Assembly (NCBI RefSeq): GCF_001676055.1
Contig: NZ_LZEX01000003.1
Location: forward strand, 62,001 to 126,000
Length of the DNA: 64,000 nt
Source of the DNA: Morganella psychrotolerans
GTDB taxonomy: Bacteria; Pseudomonadota; Gammaproteobacteria; Enterobacterales; Enterobacteriaceae
Direction of reading: 5' to 3'
The notes below the pieces were generated by a model. The model saw only the letters and a program-made list of their open reading frames with translations. It searched no databases and was not told the DNA's origin. Every line of letters starts with the position of its first letter. The stretch's first letter is position 1. This document shows, piece after piece, positions 9,499 through 17,858 of the stretch. The position numbers and the translations under genes are program-made.

Positions 9499-9514
9499 GG
9501 CGCATCCTTATACG

Positions 9515-10540
9515 TTATGCGTCACCGTAGATGACAGTGTCAACGCCATAGTTCCAAAAACCAATTGCGTTACTGGCGACCGGATTTGGGCTCGTCACTA
9601 CGCGGGCATTCTGGAAGGCTTCACGCACGGCCAACTCGTAGTAGGGAGCCCCGCCACCTGCTGTCACAATGATGTGGATAGCCCCCAGCGATCGGACATT
9701 TTTACGTAGCTCTTTCACTACGCCACCCGCAATCTGAGGAATGACTCTGCTAAGCAGCGGTTTAACTTCAATATGGCGCGCCCCATTAAAGAAAGTTGGC
9801 GCATCTTTACGTAATGCAATTTCGACCATTTCCGGCAGATCGTCCCGGCGCTCATGCGGATTTTCTTCATTCAGCGTGCGAACAATCCCTTCAATAATCG
9901 TGCTAGTGGCTTTCAAAGAAGAGCCACTGGAGCCCATTACACGACTTCCGTTACTGAAGGCGACGTAGTCCATCGAGAAAAAGCCTGGGTCAATAACCAG
10001 AATATTGGATTCTGACAGCTCATCTTCGCTGATGAAGCCTTCGCGGTTCGCAACATCGTTGATGACACCGACTCCTTGAGGGATAACCATGACCTGCTTG
10101 ACCGTTACTTTCGTGGTCGGATTAATTGCGAATGTTCCCGTCAGTCTCGCGACCAATTTGGAGCGCTCGTTATCGTCGCTAGCAAGCCTTACCGGTAAAC
10201 CTGTCACTAAGAGGTCAACGGTGTTCCCGACTTTTTCCGCAATCTTCGCCAGAGAACCAAAGTACAATGCCATATACATTTCAGTGGTGTGATAACTGTC
10301 GTGTAATTCACGTCCGTCTGGGCGGTCGGTAAATGCTCGCCACATGTTTCCGTTCGGGTATACGGTGACTTCGTGGGCGCGATTGCGCTTCACCAGATTC
10401 ACGTCTTCCTCTTCTTCCGTCGTGGCATACGCCGGGAAGATTGAGACATCAGGTACGGAAGCAAAAGCATCGCCAGTCGCAATTTTGACGTTGCTATAAC
10501 CAATATCCACACCACATACGATCGCGTTTTTCTTACTCAT
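9515..10540 (-). CDS. parM: ParM/StbA actin-like plasmid segregation ATPase
   Basis: ParM polymerises into actin-like filaments that push sister plasmids apart. The actin-fold nucleotide motifs are visible: phosphate-1 CGVDIGYSNVKI (about residues 9-20), phosphate-2 VIDPGFFSMDYVA (about 200-213) and the adenosine motif VTAGGGAPYY (about 293-302). The length of 341 is typical (R1 ParM has 320). The parR-like gene follows. Upstream lies a long repeat-rich non-coding region, where parMR systems keep their centromere and autoregulated promoter. Confidence 0.9.
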   Translation of the reverse strand: MSKKNAIVCGVDIGYSNVKIATGDAFASVPDVSIFPAYATTEEEEDVNLVKRNRAHEVTVYPNGNMWRAFTDRPDGRELHDSYHTTEMYMALYFGSLAKIAEKVGNTVDLLVTGLPVRLASDDNERSKLVARLTGTFAINPTTKVTVKQVMVIPQGVGVINDVANREGFISEDELSESNILVIDPGFFSMDYVAFSNGSRVMGSSGSSLKATSTIIEGIVRTLNEENPHERRDDLPEMVEIALRKDAPTFFNGARHIEVKPLLSRVIPQIAGGVVKELRKNVRSLGAIHIIVTAGGGAPYYELAVREAFQNARVVTSPNPVASNAIGFWNYGVDTVIYGDA

Positions 10541-10900
10541 TTGTTAACCTTTTATTAACATAATTACAGCTTGTGACACCCTTCAGCCTCCCCTCATCCT
10601 TGCCCGCTCATGCTGTTGGCAAGGTGAGGCAGTCGTGATATCACCCCGAAAAATTCGTTCGCCCCGATACAATTGGGGCACATCATATCTATTCAAAAAT
10701 CACAAAACACCCTTTTTCATCGACAAAACGAGGACAAAAAAGGCCTTAATTTACGTCTACATTTAGCCGCGTTTTAAGGCTAGATTTAGCCCTCATTCAA
10801 GGCCTGATTTATCCCTAATTTATGGCTAGTTAAGGCCGCAAATTGGGGCTATCCGTTCAGGGCCAATCCTTGTTATCGACGCAATTTAGCTCCCCTGTTT
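10541..10900. repeat. Candidate parMR centromere and promoter region
   Basis: The non-coding stretch upstream of parM contains related AT-rich units near 10740, 10776, 10799 and 10832. Each begins AAGGCC or AAGGCT and runs into ATTTA(G/T)CC-like sequence. Further ATTTAGCC and TTTATGGC elements lie between them. Direct repeats upstream of parM are where ParR binds in known systems. The repeats are imperfect and unevenly spaced (36, 23 and 33 bases), so the exact ParR unit is uncertain. No open frame of note crosses the region. Confidence 0.5.
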
Positions 10901-11164
10901 TATCATGAGCATCTCCGCTGACGAAATAACCTAACCTAAATTTCGGTCAAGTTTTCACCGGTTGGAACGAATTATTTTGATTGAAGAGACCCACCAGCGC
11001 CCACCTCCATTCGCGGATATTTTGACCGCAATCTGCGCTTTCCTGGTTGTGAGTTTTTAGACGGCAAGAAGGAAAGCGCCCCGTTTTGAGGACGAAAAAC
11101 ATTGAATTGAAGTGTCGTTTTAGTGCTTAGTGTGCCTGGTGATTAGAAGGTTGAACGGTTTTGA

Positions 11165-11195
11165 ACTCTCATGCCTTTCTTTTCGCCATGAGAGT
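11165..11195. repeat. 31-bp repeat copy 1, palindromic ends
   Basis: The unit is bounded by ACTCTCATG and CATGAGAGT, a 9-base inverted repeat around CCTTTCTTTTCGC. It is nearly identical to the unit at 11334, 169 bases away. Confidence 0.85.
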
Positions 11196-11333
11196 GCCAA
11201 TCAAGGGAAATGCCACAAGAGAACTCTGATGCCATATCATATACGGGATTGGCTCAAAAACAGTGATTAGGCCTCTTCGGGTCCCGAAAACCGAACTTTT
11301 TGCAAAAAGGCATTTTCATGTGGCAACTCAACA

Positions 11334-11364
11334 ACTCTGATGCCTTTCTTTTCGCCATGAGAGT
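11334..11364. repeat. 31-bp repeat copy 2, palindromic ends
   Basis: It is the same unit as at 11165 with one visible change (ACTCTGATG in the left arm). The right arm CATGAGAGT and the core CCTTTCTTTTCGC are unchanged. Confidence 0.85.
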
Positions 11365-11551
11365 GCTAAAACAGAGAAAGAGTCCATGAGATCACTCAGG
11401 CGGCGTAATAATATTACTGTTTTTTTGGTAAAACTGATTTTTTGAGCCGATTTTGGGTGTTTTTGCTTTAGCCGGAAGAGATCTCATGTGGGGTAATAAT
11501 AGGGGTTCCGTTTTTTTGACCTTTTTGAATTTTTAATGTGAGGGTAACTCG

Positions 11552-11982
11552 ATGGATGTGGAAAGCTACATCAAGCATCTGGAGGAAAGCGTTAAAGCCC
11601 TGGATAGATCGGCGGATGTTTTGACTGCCGAGCTACAACGCTGAGAGAGGATTTTTGGAAGCTAGCAACCGCTGGCGGTGAAAAAGCGCACTACTCATTT
11701 AACGTTGTTAAGCAGGGTCCATCTGTTCGGATCCGCTGGGCAAGGATGACACCATTGCGAAAAGCGGGTGGGGAAGTTGCAAGGGTGGTTCCGAAGTATT
11801 TGAAGGTGAACAAGGGGGAGAGTTATCCGGCAAAAGTTTTCACGGATGCAACACCCCGTGAATTGACCCTCATTGTTACCTACGAACCGCAGCTTAGTTT
11901 GATCCGTTCTGAGATGAAAAAGAACCGAGCAATTCGGCAGCTGTTATCTCGGCGGATAACGGAGAGCAGGAAGCAGCTTTAG
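11552..11982 (+). pseudogene. MobI-like relaxosome accessory gene, frameshifted
   Basis: An ATG with GAGGG upstream opens a 30-codon helical frame ending ...TAELQR, where a TGA is met at 11642. The next frame continues without a break as LREDFWKLATAGGEKAHYS and runs to 11982. One missing base near 11640 would join the two into about 143 residues. The joined product has features I associate with MobI of SXT/IncA/C: an early DFW motif, a central beta segment (FNVVKQGPSVRIRW), a YPAKVF segment, and a C-terminal helix ending in an Arg-rich stretch. MobI is an auxiliary protein needed for transfer from oriT. The family call is by eye. The frameshift may be real or a sequence error. Confidence 0.5.
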
Positions 11983-12050
11983 CGTGGGGCTTTAGTTGTG
12001 TGAACAAAACGACTGGTATGGTTAAAATTAACTTTAGGAGAAATTTGAGT

Positions 12051-12539
12051 ATGTCTCACGAAATCGTTAACACCCATGCAACAACTGCGATTGGTGAAAT
12101 CTGCGCCAACTTCACTCGCAATCTGGGCACCAAACACGAAGAGTTGCTTTGGGGGATTAAGGCGACTCGTAACATTCTGACTGGGACAGTGGAAATCGTT
12201 AATGCTATCGCGAATCACAAGAAGGTCGCGGCAGTGAAGGTTCTGACTCAGGCCGATAGCGATCAGGCTGCACTGGACGTATTTGCGAAGGGACTTCAAC
12301 GCAACACTCTGGTATATATCCCTCATGCTGATGATTGGGATCAGGATGTGCTCTTGAAGGTGATGTCGCTTTTCGGGGCGCGTCAGTCGAAATGTATGCT
12401 GGGCTTCACTGAGCCATCCCGCTTGTGTTTCGGGATCTACATGTTCCTGGTCAGTTATCAGATTGATGCTGAGTACAAGGTCTCACGCTGGTCTCTCAAC
12501 ATGAGCGCACCAATCCACGAGCTTGCTTCCCTTAATTAA
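12051..12539 (+). CDS. Hypothetical protein, 162 residues
   Basis: The start ATG is preceded by AGGAG 10 bases upstream, and an upstream in-frame GTG is less likely. The product is a soluble alpha/beta protein with KKVAAVKVLTQADSDQAALD and HADDWDQDVLLKVMSLFG. I recognise no family motif. The upstream sequence contains GTGAACAAAACGACTGG, which resembles the distal half of the dispersed leader family. A terminator follows. Confidence 0.75.
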   Translation: MSHEIVNTHATTAIGEICANFTRNLGTKHEELLWGIKATRNILTGTVEIVNAIANHKKVAAVKVLTQADSDQAALDVFAKGLQRNTLVYIPHADDWDQDVLLKVMSLFGARQSKCMLGFTEPSRLCFGIYMFLVSYQIDAEYKVSRWSLNMSAPIHELASLN

Positions 12540-12566
12540 TTTAACGCATCGTCTTAGCACATCTGA

Positions 12567-12590
12567 AACCGGGCACCGTCCCGGTTTTTT
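12567..12590 (+). terminator. Rho-independent terminator
   Basis: AAACCGGG and CCCGGTTT form the stem, followed by T6, shortly after the stop at 12539. Confidence 0.85.
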
Positions 12591-13559
12591 GCACCTAAAT
12601 TTAACCACATCTACTTTTCTCAAGTGAGCCTTCAGGCGATCAGTTAGTGAGCCTTAGGCGACCCTCGGGCTTTCAACGGACCCTGTGGTATCAGGAATGA
12701 ATTCGGGATAACCGGGTTTGTTTTTTTGCGGAGTCTGTTAGCGAACGGGAAAGGTGGGGAAGTAAACGAAACGAGAAGGCGCGCGTTTGTTTTTGTTTTG
12801 TGCATCGTATGGTGGGCTGTGGCGGGTAAGCAAAGAGAGAGCACGGGCGTGATTTGTTGTTTTGTTTTTGTTGTTTCTGGTGTGGATATTACGGGCGCTA
12901 GATTGGGTGGGAATATTTCTAGGGCGTAAGGCAATCACTTCGCGGGTCGCGGATGGTGGGTTCAGTATGAAGTTTATTGGAGCAGGATGCCTCGATAGAA
13001 CTTCCTCCGGGGGTTGTTGGTGGGTGTGATGTCATTTTGGATTTTGGGAAGGGATTTCCTCCGGGGGTTTTTGTGTTTTTTGGTTTTCCTCTGGGGGTGT
13101 TGGGGTTTTCAGCATTTTTTCCTCTGGGGGTATTTGGCGATCTGGTTTTATGTCCGACCAAAAACGGGCGCAAAACGAGGTGGAAAACCTTTGCCTGAAT
13201 ATTACCCCTGCCATATTCTGCGCTTTGTTTTTCCTCATGCTGTTTTACGGTGCCAAAACTATGCTGCTTATGGGTTGCCTGGCACTCATGGTGGGAAAGA
13301 ATGGATAGCTTTACGTTGCGGTTGGTTGGCTATCATGCAGTTAGTTTTCCAGATTTCACGTAGCGCAATCAGGGTGGGATGGATGCTTTTTCGGAAGATG
13401 ACCTACTGAGGTGGGATAAAGCGCCTTCCTGTTTTGTTGTTGTGAATGAGTCGTAAGAGTGGTTTGCCAACAAGAGTATTGCTTACGTTATCCGTGGGGG
13501 ATGACGCAAGCGCAACGCGATCGGGACTACCGGTCTGAATTTCAAAACATGGGGGTAAG
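12591..13559. other. Long G/T-rich non-coding stretch
   Basis: No convincing gene is visible over about 970 bases. The plus strand is rich in G and T. Open frames on either strand have skewed, low-complexity translations and no good start signals. Four copies of a 13-base G-rich repeat occur between 13002 and 13131 (separate entry). The stretch could be an accessory binding locus or a decayed insertion. Confidence 0.6.
13002..13131 (+). repeat. Four direct repeats TTCCTCYGGGGGT
   Basis: Copies start at 13002, 13056, 13087 and 13119. The first two read TTCCTCCGGGGGT and the last two TTCCTCTGGGGGT. The intervening sequence is T-rich and differs between copies, so only the 13-mer appears conserved. 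Confidence 0.85.
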
Positions 13560-13979
13560 ATGAATATCGAAACGCAGAAGGTGCAATCTGAACCAGGTAT
13601 GTTTGGTAGTTCACTTCCAGCGCCAGGGTCACTGTACTGGTTTAACGTCTCGTTACTGTTTCTGGTTGTAGCGGGTATGAATGCTCTGGCTGATGGGGCA
13701 TTTCCGAGCCTGTTTATTTGTTTCGCTTTGTTTGGTTGTGCTGCGTATGGTTGGGTTCGGCCATTGACGAACGGAGAACGACGTTTGGTATCCGTACCTG
13801 GTTTTTTGTTTTATGCCGGTTGCATGTGGGCGATCATGAATATTCAGCAACATGTGTTACATGAGCCGATTGGGTTTACTGGGACCCTATGTGTTGTGTT
13901 GAGTTCATTCGTCGGATTCTATTTGGGTCGCTATACCCGAATTGGGCGTTTCTCGCTGAAACCTCCGACCGTGGAATAA
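13560..13979 (+). CDS. Small integral membrane protein, unknown
   Basis: The 139-residue product follows a GGGGGTAAG ribosome binding site. It has about four hydrophobic segments, near residues 28-45, 48-65, 80-98 and 103-122. The ends are polar, and the C-terminus is basic then Pro-rich. No family is recognised. A terminator lies 23 bases after the stop, so it is probably transcribed alone. Confidence 0.7.
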   Translation: MNIETQKVQSEPGMFGSSLPAPGSLYWFNVSLLFLVVAGMNALADGAFPSLFICFALFGCAAYGWVRPLTNGERRLVSVPGFLFYAGCMWAIMNIQQHVLHEPIGFTGTLCVVLSSFVGFYLGRYTRIGRFSLKPPTVE

Positions 13980-14001
13980 TGCGAGCGATAAGCTGGAATA
14001 G

Positions 14002-14027
14002 AAACCGCCTTCATCTGGGCGGTTTTG
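14002..14027 (+). terminator. Rho-independent terminator
   Basis: AAACCGCC and GGCGGTTTT form a stem around an 8-base loop, followed by T-rich sequence. Confidence 0.8.
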
Positions 14028-14170
14028 TCATTTTGGGAACCGAGAACAGGAAAAGAACGTGTTGTTATCCTGTGAGGGGTTGGCCGAGAGAATCGCTGGC
14101 AAGTTTGTTTGTCAGAGGATGGCTGGTGGTAGGATTAACCCCAGACAAAAACTCAACAAGGGAGATTCGA

Positions 14171-14467
14171 ATGGAGTTGGTAGGTAAGGTGAAAACAGCA
14201 AATGGTTATGCGAGTGCATCGGTGGAGGCTACATTTAGCCGATCGGTGCATGGTGAGTAAGTTGAGTTTCTGGTCACCCGGTCTATGACAGACCATCATC
14301 TGGTGGTGACGCATAAGGTTTCTGGCCGGATGGTTTGCCCGATCGACTTCCTGGCAACGGCGTTGGAAGGGGCCGAGTCGGCAGGCCGTAAAGCGCTGGA
14401 TGCGTTCTTGTTCAGTGTAGGGGAAAAGCGTTTTATGGACGCGGTGGGTCGTTCGGTGGCTGCATAA
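14171..14467 (+). pseudogene. Hypothetical gene split by an in-frame TAA
   Basis: An ATG with GGGAG 7 bases upstream encodes 29 residues and meets TAA at 14258. The same frame then stays open for 68 more codons, through VEFLVTRSMTDHHLVVTHK to a stop at 14467. The Met in the second part has no good ribosome binding site. The simplest reading is one protein of about 98 residues with a nonsense mutation. The joined protein has a small beta-rich N-terminus and a helical C-terminus (ALEGAESAGRKALDAFLFS). The family is unknown. Confidence 0.55.
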
Positions 14468-14648
14468 TGTGGATCGGAGGAGGATCAAGATCCCCTCTAA
14501 TTTGCCCTCAGGGCGACTCAGGGCGATTTATGGATTTAAATCTATATACGATTGCACTGGAATCAATAAAATGCGTCTGAGAGCCTCTGAGGCGTTTTTT
14601 AGCGTCTCGCGAGTGCTGTTAGATCTGAATTCAAATTTGGATGGTGCT

Positions 14649-14906
14649 ATGCCTGGGTGTATTCATGCCATACAGAGCGAAAAGCGGATTGAGGCCACCA
14701 GCGATGGGAGCACTATCCTGGAGCGTTTGGAGTCGGTGGGTATTGTGGTTGAGTACCAATGTCGCGAAGGCTACTGCGGTTCGTGTCGAGTACCTTTGCT
14801 GGCCGATACTGTTGAGTACGTGACTCAGCCCCTGGCTTTTGTTAATCCGGGTGAGGTGTTGCCTTGTTGTAGTCGTCCCCGAACTGACGTCAAGTTGGAT
14901 ATCTGA
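14649..14906 (+). CDS. yfaE: YfaE-like [2Fe-2S] ferredoxin
   Basis: YfaE delivers electrons that build or restore the diferric-tyrosyl cofactor of class Ia ribonucleotide reductase (NrdB). The 85-residue product contains EYQCREGYCGSC, the three-Cys plant-type ferredoxin loop in exactly the YfaE form. It also has QPLAFVNPGEVLPCC, which carries the fourth ligand. The start was chosen because it gives the normal YfaE length of about 84. The frame is open further upstream, but that part looks non-coding and contains a hairpin. No nrdAB genes are in the window, so it would serve the host enzyme or one encoded elsewhere on the plasmid. Confidence 0.85.
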   Translation: MPGCIHAIQSEKRIEATSDGSTILERLESVGIVVEYQCREGYCGSCRVPLLADTVEYVTQPLAFVNPGEVLPCCSRPRTDVKLDI

Positions 14907-14980
14907 TCGGTTTCGCTTTATGCTCGGTGTGTCGGTTAGCCCCCTGCTTCAACCGATAATTCATACCCGGTATGATTAAG

Positions 14981-15006
14981 CGCCACCTGCCTCGGTGGCG
15001 TTTTTG
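14981..15006 (+). terminator. Terminator after the ferredoxin gene
   Basis: GCGCCACC and GGTGGCGT pair, and T5 follows. Confidence 0.85.
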
Positions 15007-15015
15007 TTTCTGACA

Positions 15016-15031
15016 TTTCGCATGCGAAATC
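15016..15031. promoter_or_regulatory. Palindrome ATTTCGCATGCGAAAT, copy 1 (candidate ParB site)
   Basis: A perfect 16-base palindrome in the gap between a terminator and the next leader. It is one of 12 copies in the window. Confidence 0.8.
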
Positions 15032-15077
15032 AGATGTTATCCCTTCCCCGAAAAATGATACTTTTTTGTGCCCGTTC

Positions 15078-15140
15078 GCTATTCGTCAGCTAAATGCCCC
15101 GTGATAGTTTGAGTTCAAGTTAATCAATCACGGAGCTACC
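15078..15140 (+). promoter_or_regulatory. Dispersed leader family, copy at 15.1 kb
   Basis: ATTCGTCAGC is followed by a GTGATAGTTT segment and then a short leader ending at the ATG at 15144. This copy is diverged and lacks the AAACAAAACG part. Confidence 0.5.
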
Positions 15141-15143
15141 AAT

Positions 15144-15512
15144 ATGGCACTTTACCAACCGCATCAAGTCTTGATGGCATTTAGCGATGACTGCTTCAGT
15201 ACCATCCAGGGGGCATGGCGTCCCTTCATCATGATGGCAATTGTGATGATTGAGTTGGCGCTGGTGGTTTGGCTCCATGATGGCAGCGAAGAGCTTCCGA
15301 TAACGTCCTTCCCAGCATTGGCCTTTTCTCTCATCAGTAGCGGAGTTTTAGTTTACGCCCTTCACCTATTGCAGGTTAAGCGCCGGACTAATTACCGTGT
15401 CTATCTTTCTTCCGTACCAGCGGAGCTCATTACATTAAGCGCGGAAAAAATGGATACAGTTTCCCGCAAAGAAATTGCCGATTGGCTAGTTGCTCAAAAG
15501 GTGGCGCTATGA
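15144..15512 (+). CDS. Small two-helix membrane protein, unknown
   Basis: The 122-residue product has two hydrophobic segments, near residues 25-44 (WRPFIMMAIVMIELALVVWL) and 55-74. A basic region and a cytoplasmic C-terminal helix follow. The start has CGGAG upstream. Its stop overlaps the ATG of the next gene by four bases (ATGA), so the two are translationally coupled. The family is unknown. Confidence 0.75.
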   Translation: MALYQPHQVLMAFSDDCFSTIQGAWRPFIMMAIVMIELALVVWLHDGSEELPITSFPALAFSLISSGVLVYALHLLQVKRRTNYRVYLSSVPAELITLSAEKMDTVSRKEIADWLVAQKVAL

Positions 15513-16069
15513 CTTTTCTGGGGATGCAGATAACCGGACAGCAAGCTGAATTCATGCAGCATGCGTTAGGCATCCATGAAAATAACCGAGTCAGCAATCG
15601 TAACTACTTTCTCGCCAGTGGTCGTGATGTGGAAATTTGGACGGCGCTGGTGGATGTTGGTTATGCCACTGGGCAACCAGCTCCGTCTTGGGTGGGTGGA
15701 GGTACCCTGTTCACGGTGACTGAATCCGGTATAGCGATCGCCTTAGCGATGTTGCCGAAGCCCAAAAAAGTGAAACGCAATAATCACTATCCTCAGTACC
15801 TGAATGCGGATTGTGGTGACACCTTCAGTGAGTTTCTGCTGGGGAGTCGCGCTCCCCTGGTTGAGCATCGAACCAACGGCGAACTGTACGAATATCGGAT
15901 GTACCGCGAAAAGTATTGCGAATACTACTCGTATCTCGGGCGGGACGTAGAAGGTGATTGGTCTCCTACCCAGAAAGCGGCCAAAGCAAGTTACAAACTG
16001 GCATTAAAATCAGCGCAAGAAAAGCGCAAACAAAATCGGAGCGTTCATGACACTGCCCAAATACACTAA
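15509..16069 (+). CDS. Hypothetical protein, 186 residues
   Basis: The ATG overlaps the upstream stop (ATGA). The product is soluble and rich in Tyr, Arg and Asn. It has an N-terminal QQAEFMQHALGIHENNRVSNRNYF segment of the kind seen in small phage and plasmid proteins, and a basic C-terminus. It overlaps the start of the HD-domain gene by 23 bases. No function can be assigned. Confidence 0.75.
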   Translation: MTFLGMQITGQQAEFMQHALGIHENNRVSNRNYFLASGRDVEIWTALVDVGYATGQPAPSWVGGGTLFTVTESGIAIALAMLPKPKKVKRNNHYPQYLNADCGDTFSEFLLGSRAPLVEHRTNGELYEYRMYREKYCEYYSYLGRDVEGDWSPTQKAAKASYKLALKSAQEKRKQNRSVHDTAQIH

Positions 16070-16709
16070 AGAGCAACTCAAAGTCCTTCAGGCCGATACG
16101 TCGGGTAATCTGACCGTGTTAGAGCGATCGCTGGTGGCACAGTTGTTGTCCTCCATGCACCTGCCGGTAAAGCAAAGCTTCGCACCTGATTGGATACTCA
16201 CTTACAGCGGTAAACGCTTTTCCTTCCTGGACATCGACCCGGAGGCAATCGACATTGGAGACATTGCGACGGCGTTGTCTAATATCTGTCGGTTTACCGG
16301 CCACCTGGATCAGCATTACAGTGTGGCGCAACACTGTGTACTGGTCAGTCATTTAGTTGAGCCTCATCTTGCGTTTGAGGGGTTGATGCATGATGCCAGT
16401 GAAGCATATTGCGGTGACGTGAGTAGCCCCCTTAAGGCACGGTTACCAGATTATCGGGAAATCGAAGGTCGCGTCGATCGCGCTATCCGGGCAAAGTACG
16501 GATTACCGCTGGTGGAAACGCCGGACGTCAAGGTAGCCGACCTACGAATGCTCGCGAGTGAGATGGGTATGTTTGGCCGTCATAGCGCGCAGGCGATGCC
16601 AGACCCCGATAAATATCCACCAGCTGACATCATGGGTTTGCGCCTTCTCCCTGCGGAGGAAGCCCGGCTTGCATTCCTTCAGCGATTCGAATTGCTGTAT
16701 CAGTATTGA
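16047..16709 (+). CDS. HD-superfamily phosphohydrolase (YfdR-like)
   Basis: HD-domain proteins use a His/Asp metal centre to hydrolyse phosphoesters, often on nucleotides. This 220-residue protein shows the metal ligands HYSVAQHCVLVSH, then LMHDASEAYCGD, with a later Asp in KVADLRMLASEM. This is the arrangement in phage and prophage YfdR-like nucleotidases. It overlaps the previous gene and ends a short co-transcribed group. With the ferredoxin and the NrdH-like protein it suggests that the plasmid influences nucleotide pools. That link is an inference. Confidence 0.8.
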   Translation: MTLPKYTKEQLKVLQADTSGNLTVLERSLVAQLLSSMHLPVKQSFAPDWILTYSGKRFSFLDIDPEAIDIGDIATALSNICRFTGHLDQHYSVAQHCVLVSHLVEPHLAFEGLMHDASEAYCGDVSSPLKARLPDYREIEGRVDRAIRAKYGLPLVETPDVKVADLRMLASEMGMFGRHSAQAMPDPDKYPPADIMGLRLLPAEEARLAFLQRFELLYQY

Positions 16710-16784
16710 TTCCAAAAAATAGAGCCGAAATATTATGAATGCGATATGCTTCGGCTGATTATAATTCAAAGAGGTTGATACCAG

Positions 16785-17090
16785 ATGAAGAAGCTAATTT
16801 TAGTATTATCACTGTTTCTCGCGTTACCTGTGCTTGCACAAACCGAGACGCCATCTCCTGAAGGTGACTTTCCTAAACTTCATCTGAACGAAGAAAACGA
16901 ACAGATCGCTCGCAAGGTTGCATTTGATTATCTGGCTAACGCTAAGATTTTCATTTCCCAGGGTGTGGTCTCTAAAGACACGGTGACTTATGAAGCTATC
17001 ATCGCTGATCAGCGGTGTACCATTGAAATGGAGTTAAACAACCTACCGATTGAGCGATGGCTCGTGAAAAAACTCGACTGTAAGAACTGA
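16785..17090 (+). CDS. Small exported protein, unknown
   Basis: The 101-residue product begins with a signal peptide (MKKLILVLSLFLALPVLAQ, cleavage after LA near residue 18). The mature part is about 83 residues, with two Cys residues near the C-terminus (QRCTIE and KLDCKN) that could form a disulfide in the periplasm. An AGAGG ribosome binding site precedes it. The family is not recognised. Confidence 0.75.
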   Translation: MKKLILVLSLFLALPVLAQTETPSPEGDFPKLHLNEENEQIARKVAFDYLANAKIFISQGVVSKDTVTYEAIIADQRCTIEMELNNLPIERWLVKKLDCKN

Positions 17091-17110
17091 TCCCCATCGC
17101 CCATCCTTAA

Positions 17111-17143
17111 CGGCAGACTTAACCATGATGAGGTTTGCCGTTA
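17111..17143 (+). terminator. Weak terminator-like hairpin
   Basis: AACGGCA with TTAACC pairs with GGTT and TGCCGTT, with mismatches. There is no strong T run after it. Confidence 0.45.
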
Positions 17144-17196
17144 CCCTGTCCCAAAATCCGCATCAATCTATCGTACCAAAATTTTGTTGCCCTTTT

Positions 17197-17262
17197 GGCT
17201 TCGTCAGCTGCTGAGGTCATGGTTAACTATTCACACAAGAATAATTAACAAATGGAGTAACA
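17197..17262 (+). promoter_or_regulatory. Dispersed leader family, copy at 17.2 kb
   Basis: GGCTTCGTCAGCTGCTGAGG is followed by a leader with AATAATTAACAAATGGAG just before the ATG at 17263. It is a diverged copy. Confidence 0.5.
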
Positions 17263-17781
17263 ATGTTAAATCTAATTGCCCGCCTGGCAGAGACTGGTCA
17301 TCAAGTTTGGTTCGGTGAAAGTGACACGGTGACGGTAACGCAAGTTAGTGGTGAATCGCGGGTGGTTCTCGAAAGTATCATCGCTACCGATCCGGCAGCT
17401 GTCCTGAACCTACTATCTCGTTATGGAGCCAGCGTTAAGGCCGTAGATGATAAGCTGCTAATCTGGCGTGACGAGAACGGCGATGACTGGGCCTGCGATC
17501 GAGGTAATCTCTATCGTGGTGTACGTGATGAATATGGCGTTCGCTGGGAAGTGAAGCTGATACATGGCATCACTATCCATTCCCCGTTCGATGCCGTGTT
17601 CTGGTTTGCATTACCCTGGGTTTCCCGCGTTGATGTGAATGTCCATTTCATCGTGGGTGATCCGCTGGTGGTTTCCGCCCCGGCCTACATTACGCTGAAT
17701 GGTCAATTGGACAAAGATCAGGTTATGGCCTGGGTGAAACTTTCCGGCATGCAAAATGCCACCCGCATTTCCGAACTGTAA
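17263..17781 (+). CDS. Hypothetical protein, 172 residues
   Basis: This soluble alpha/beta protein has a segment WRDENGDDWACDRGNLYRGVRDEYGVRWEV with a repeated acidic-aromatic pattern. A later hydrophobic stretch, DAVFWFALPWVSRVDVNVHFIVG, is probably buried rather than membrane-spanning. It is preceded by a diverged leader copy and AATGGAG. No family is recognised. Confidence 0.7.
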   Translation: MLNLIARLAETGHQVWFGESDTVTVTQVSGESRVVLESIIATDPAAVLNLLSRYGASVKAVDDKLLIWRDENGDDWACDRGNLYRGVRDEYGVRWEVKLIHGITIHSPFDAVFWFALPWVSRVDVNVHFIVGDPLVVSAPAYITLNGQLDKDQVMAWVKLSGMQNATRISEL

Positions 17782-17858
17782 TACGCCATCTTAACTATGG
17801 GGGAAGCTCCCCCATTTTGTAACGCACTCCCCTATTCAAAAAACTATTTTTTTTCTTC

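Larger units (their letters stand above)
10901..11551. other. Non-coding repeat-rich region, candidate oriT
   Basis: About 650 bases have no convincing gene. They hold two 31-base direct repeats (listed separately), a third partial copy near 11222, and two AT-rich segments with GTAATAATA followed by T7 tracts (near 11405 and 11491). In SXT and IncA/C elements oriT lies directly upstream of mobI. Here the same interval precedes a MobI-like gene, so this is the best oriT candidate in the window. No nick site can be named from sequence alone. Confidence 0.4.

Noticed and set aside
11979-12326. A minus-strand frame of 115 codons
   Set aside because: It is antisense to the 162-residue plus-strand gene, which has AGGAG and a terminator.
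12726-12938. Short frames on both strands around 12.7-12.9 kb
   Set aside because: They are low-complexity translations of skewed DNA without start signals or motifs.
12919-13173. A minus-strand frame with repeated TPRGK-like words
   Set aside because: The repeats come from the four DNA 13-mers rather than from a protein, and no start signal is present.
13014-13409. A 131-codon frame in the G/T-rich region
   Set aside because: Phe, Trp and Gly dominate only because of the G/T skew. There is no ribosome binding site, and the frame spans the repeats.
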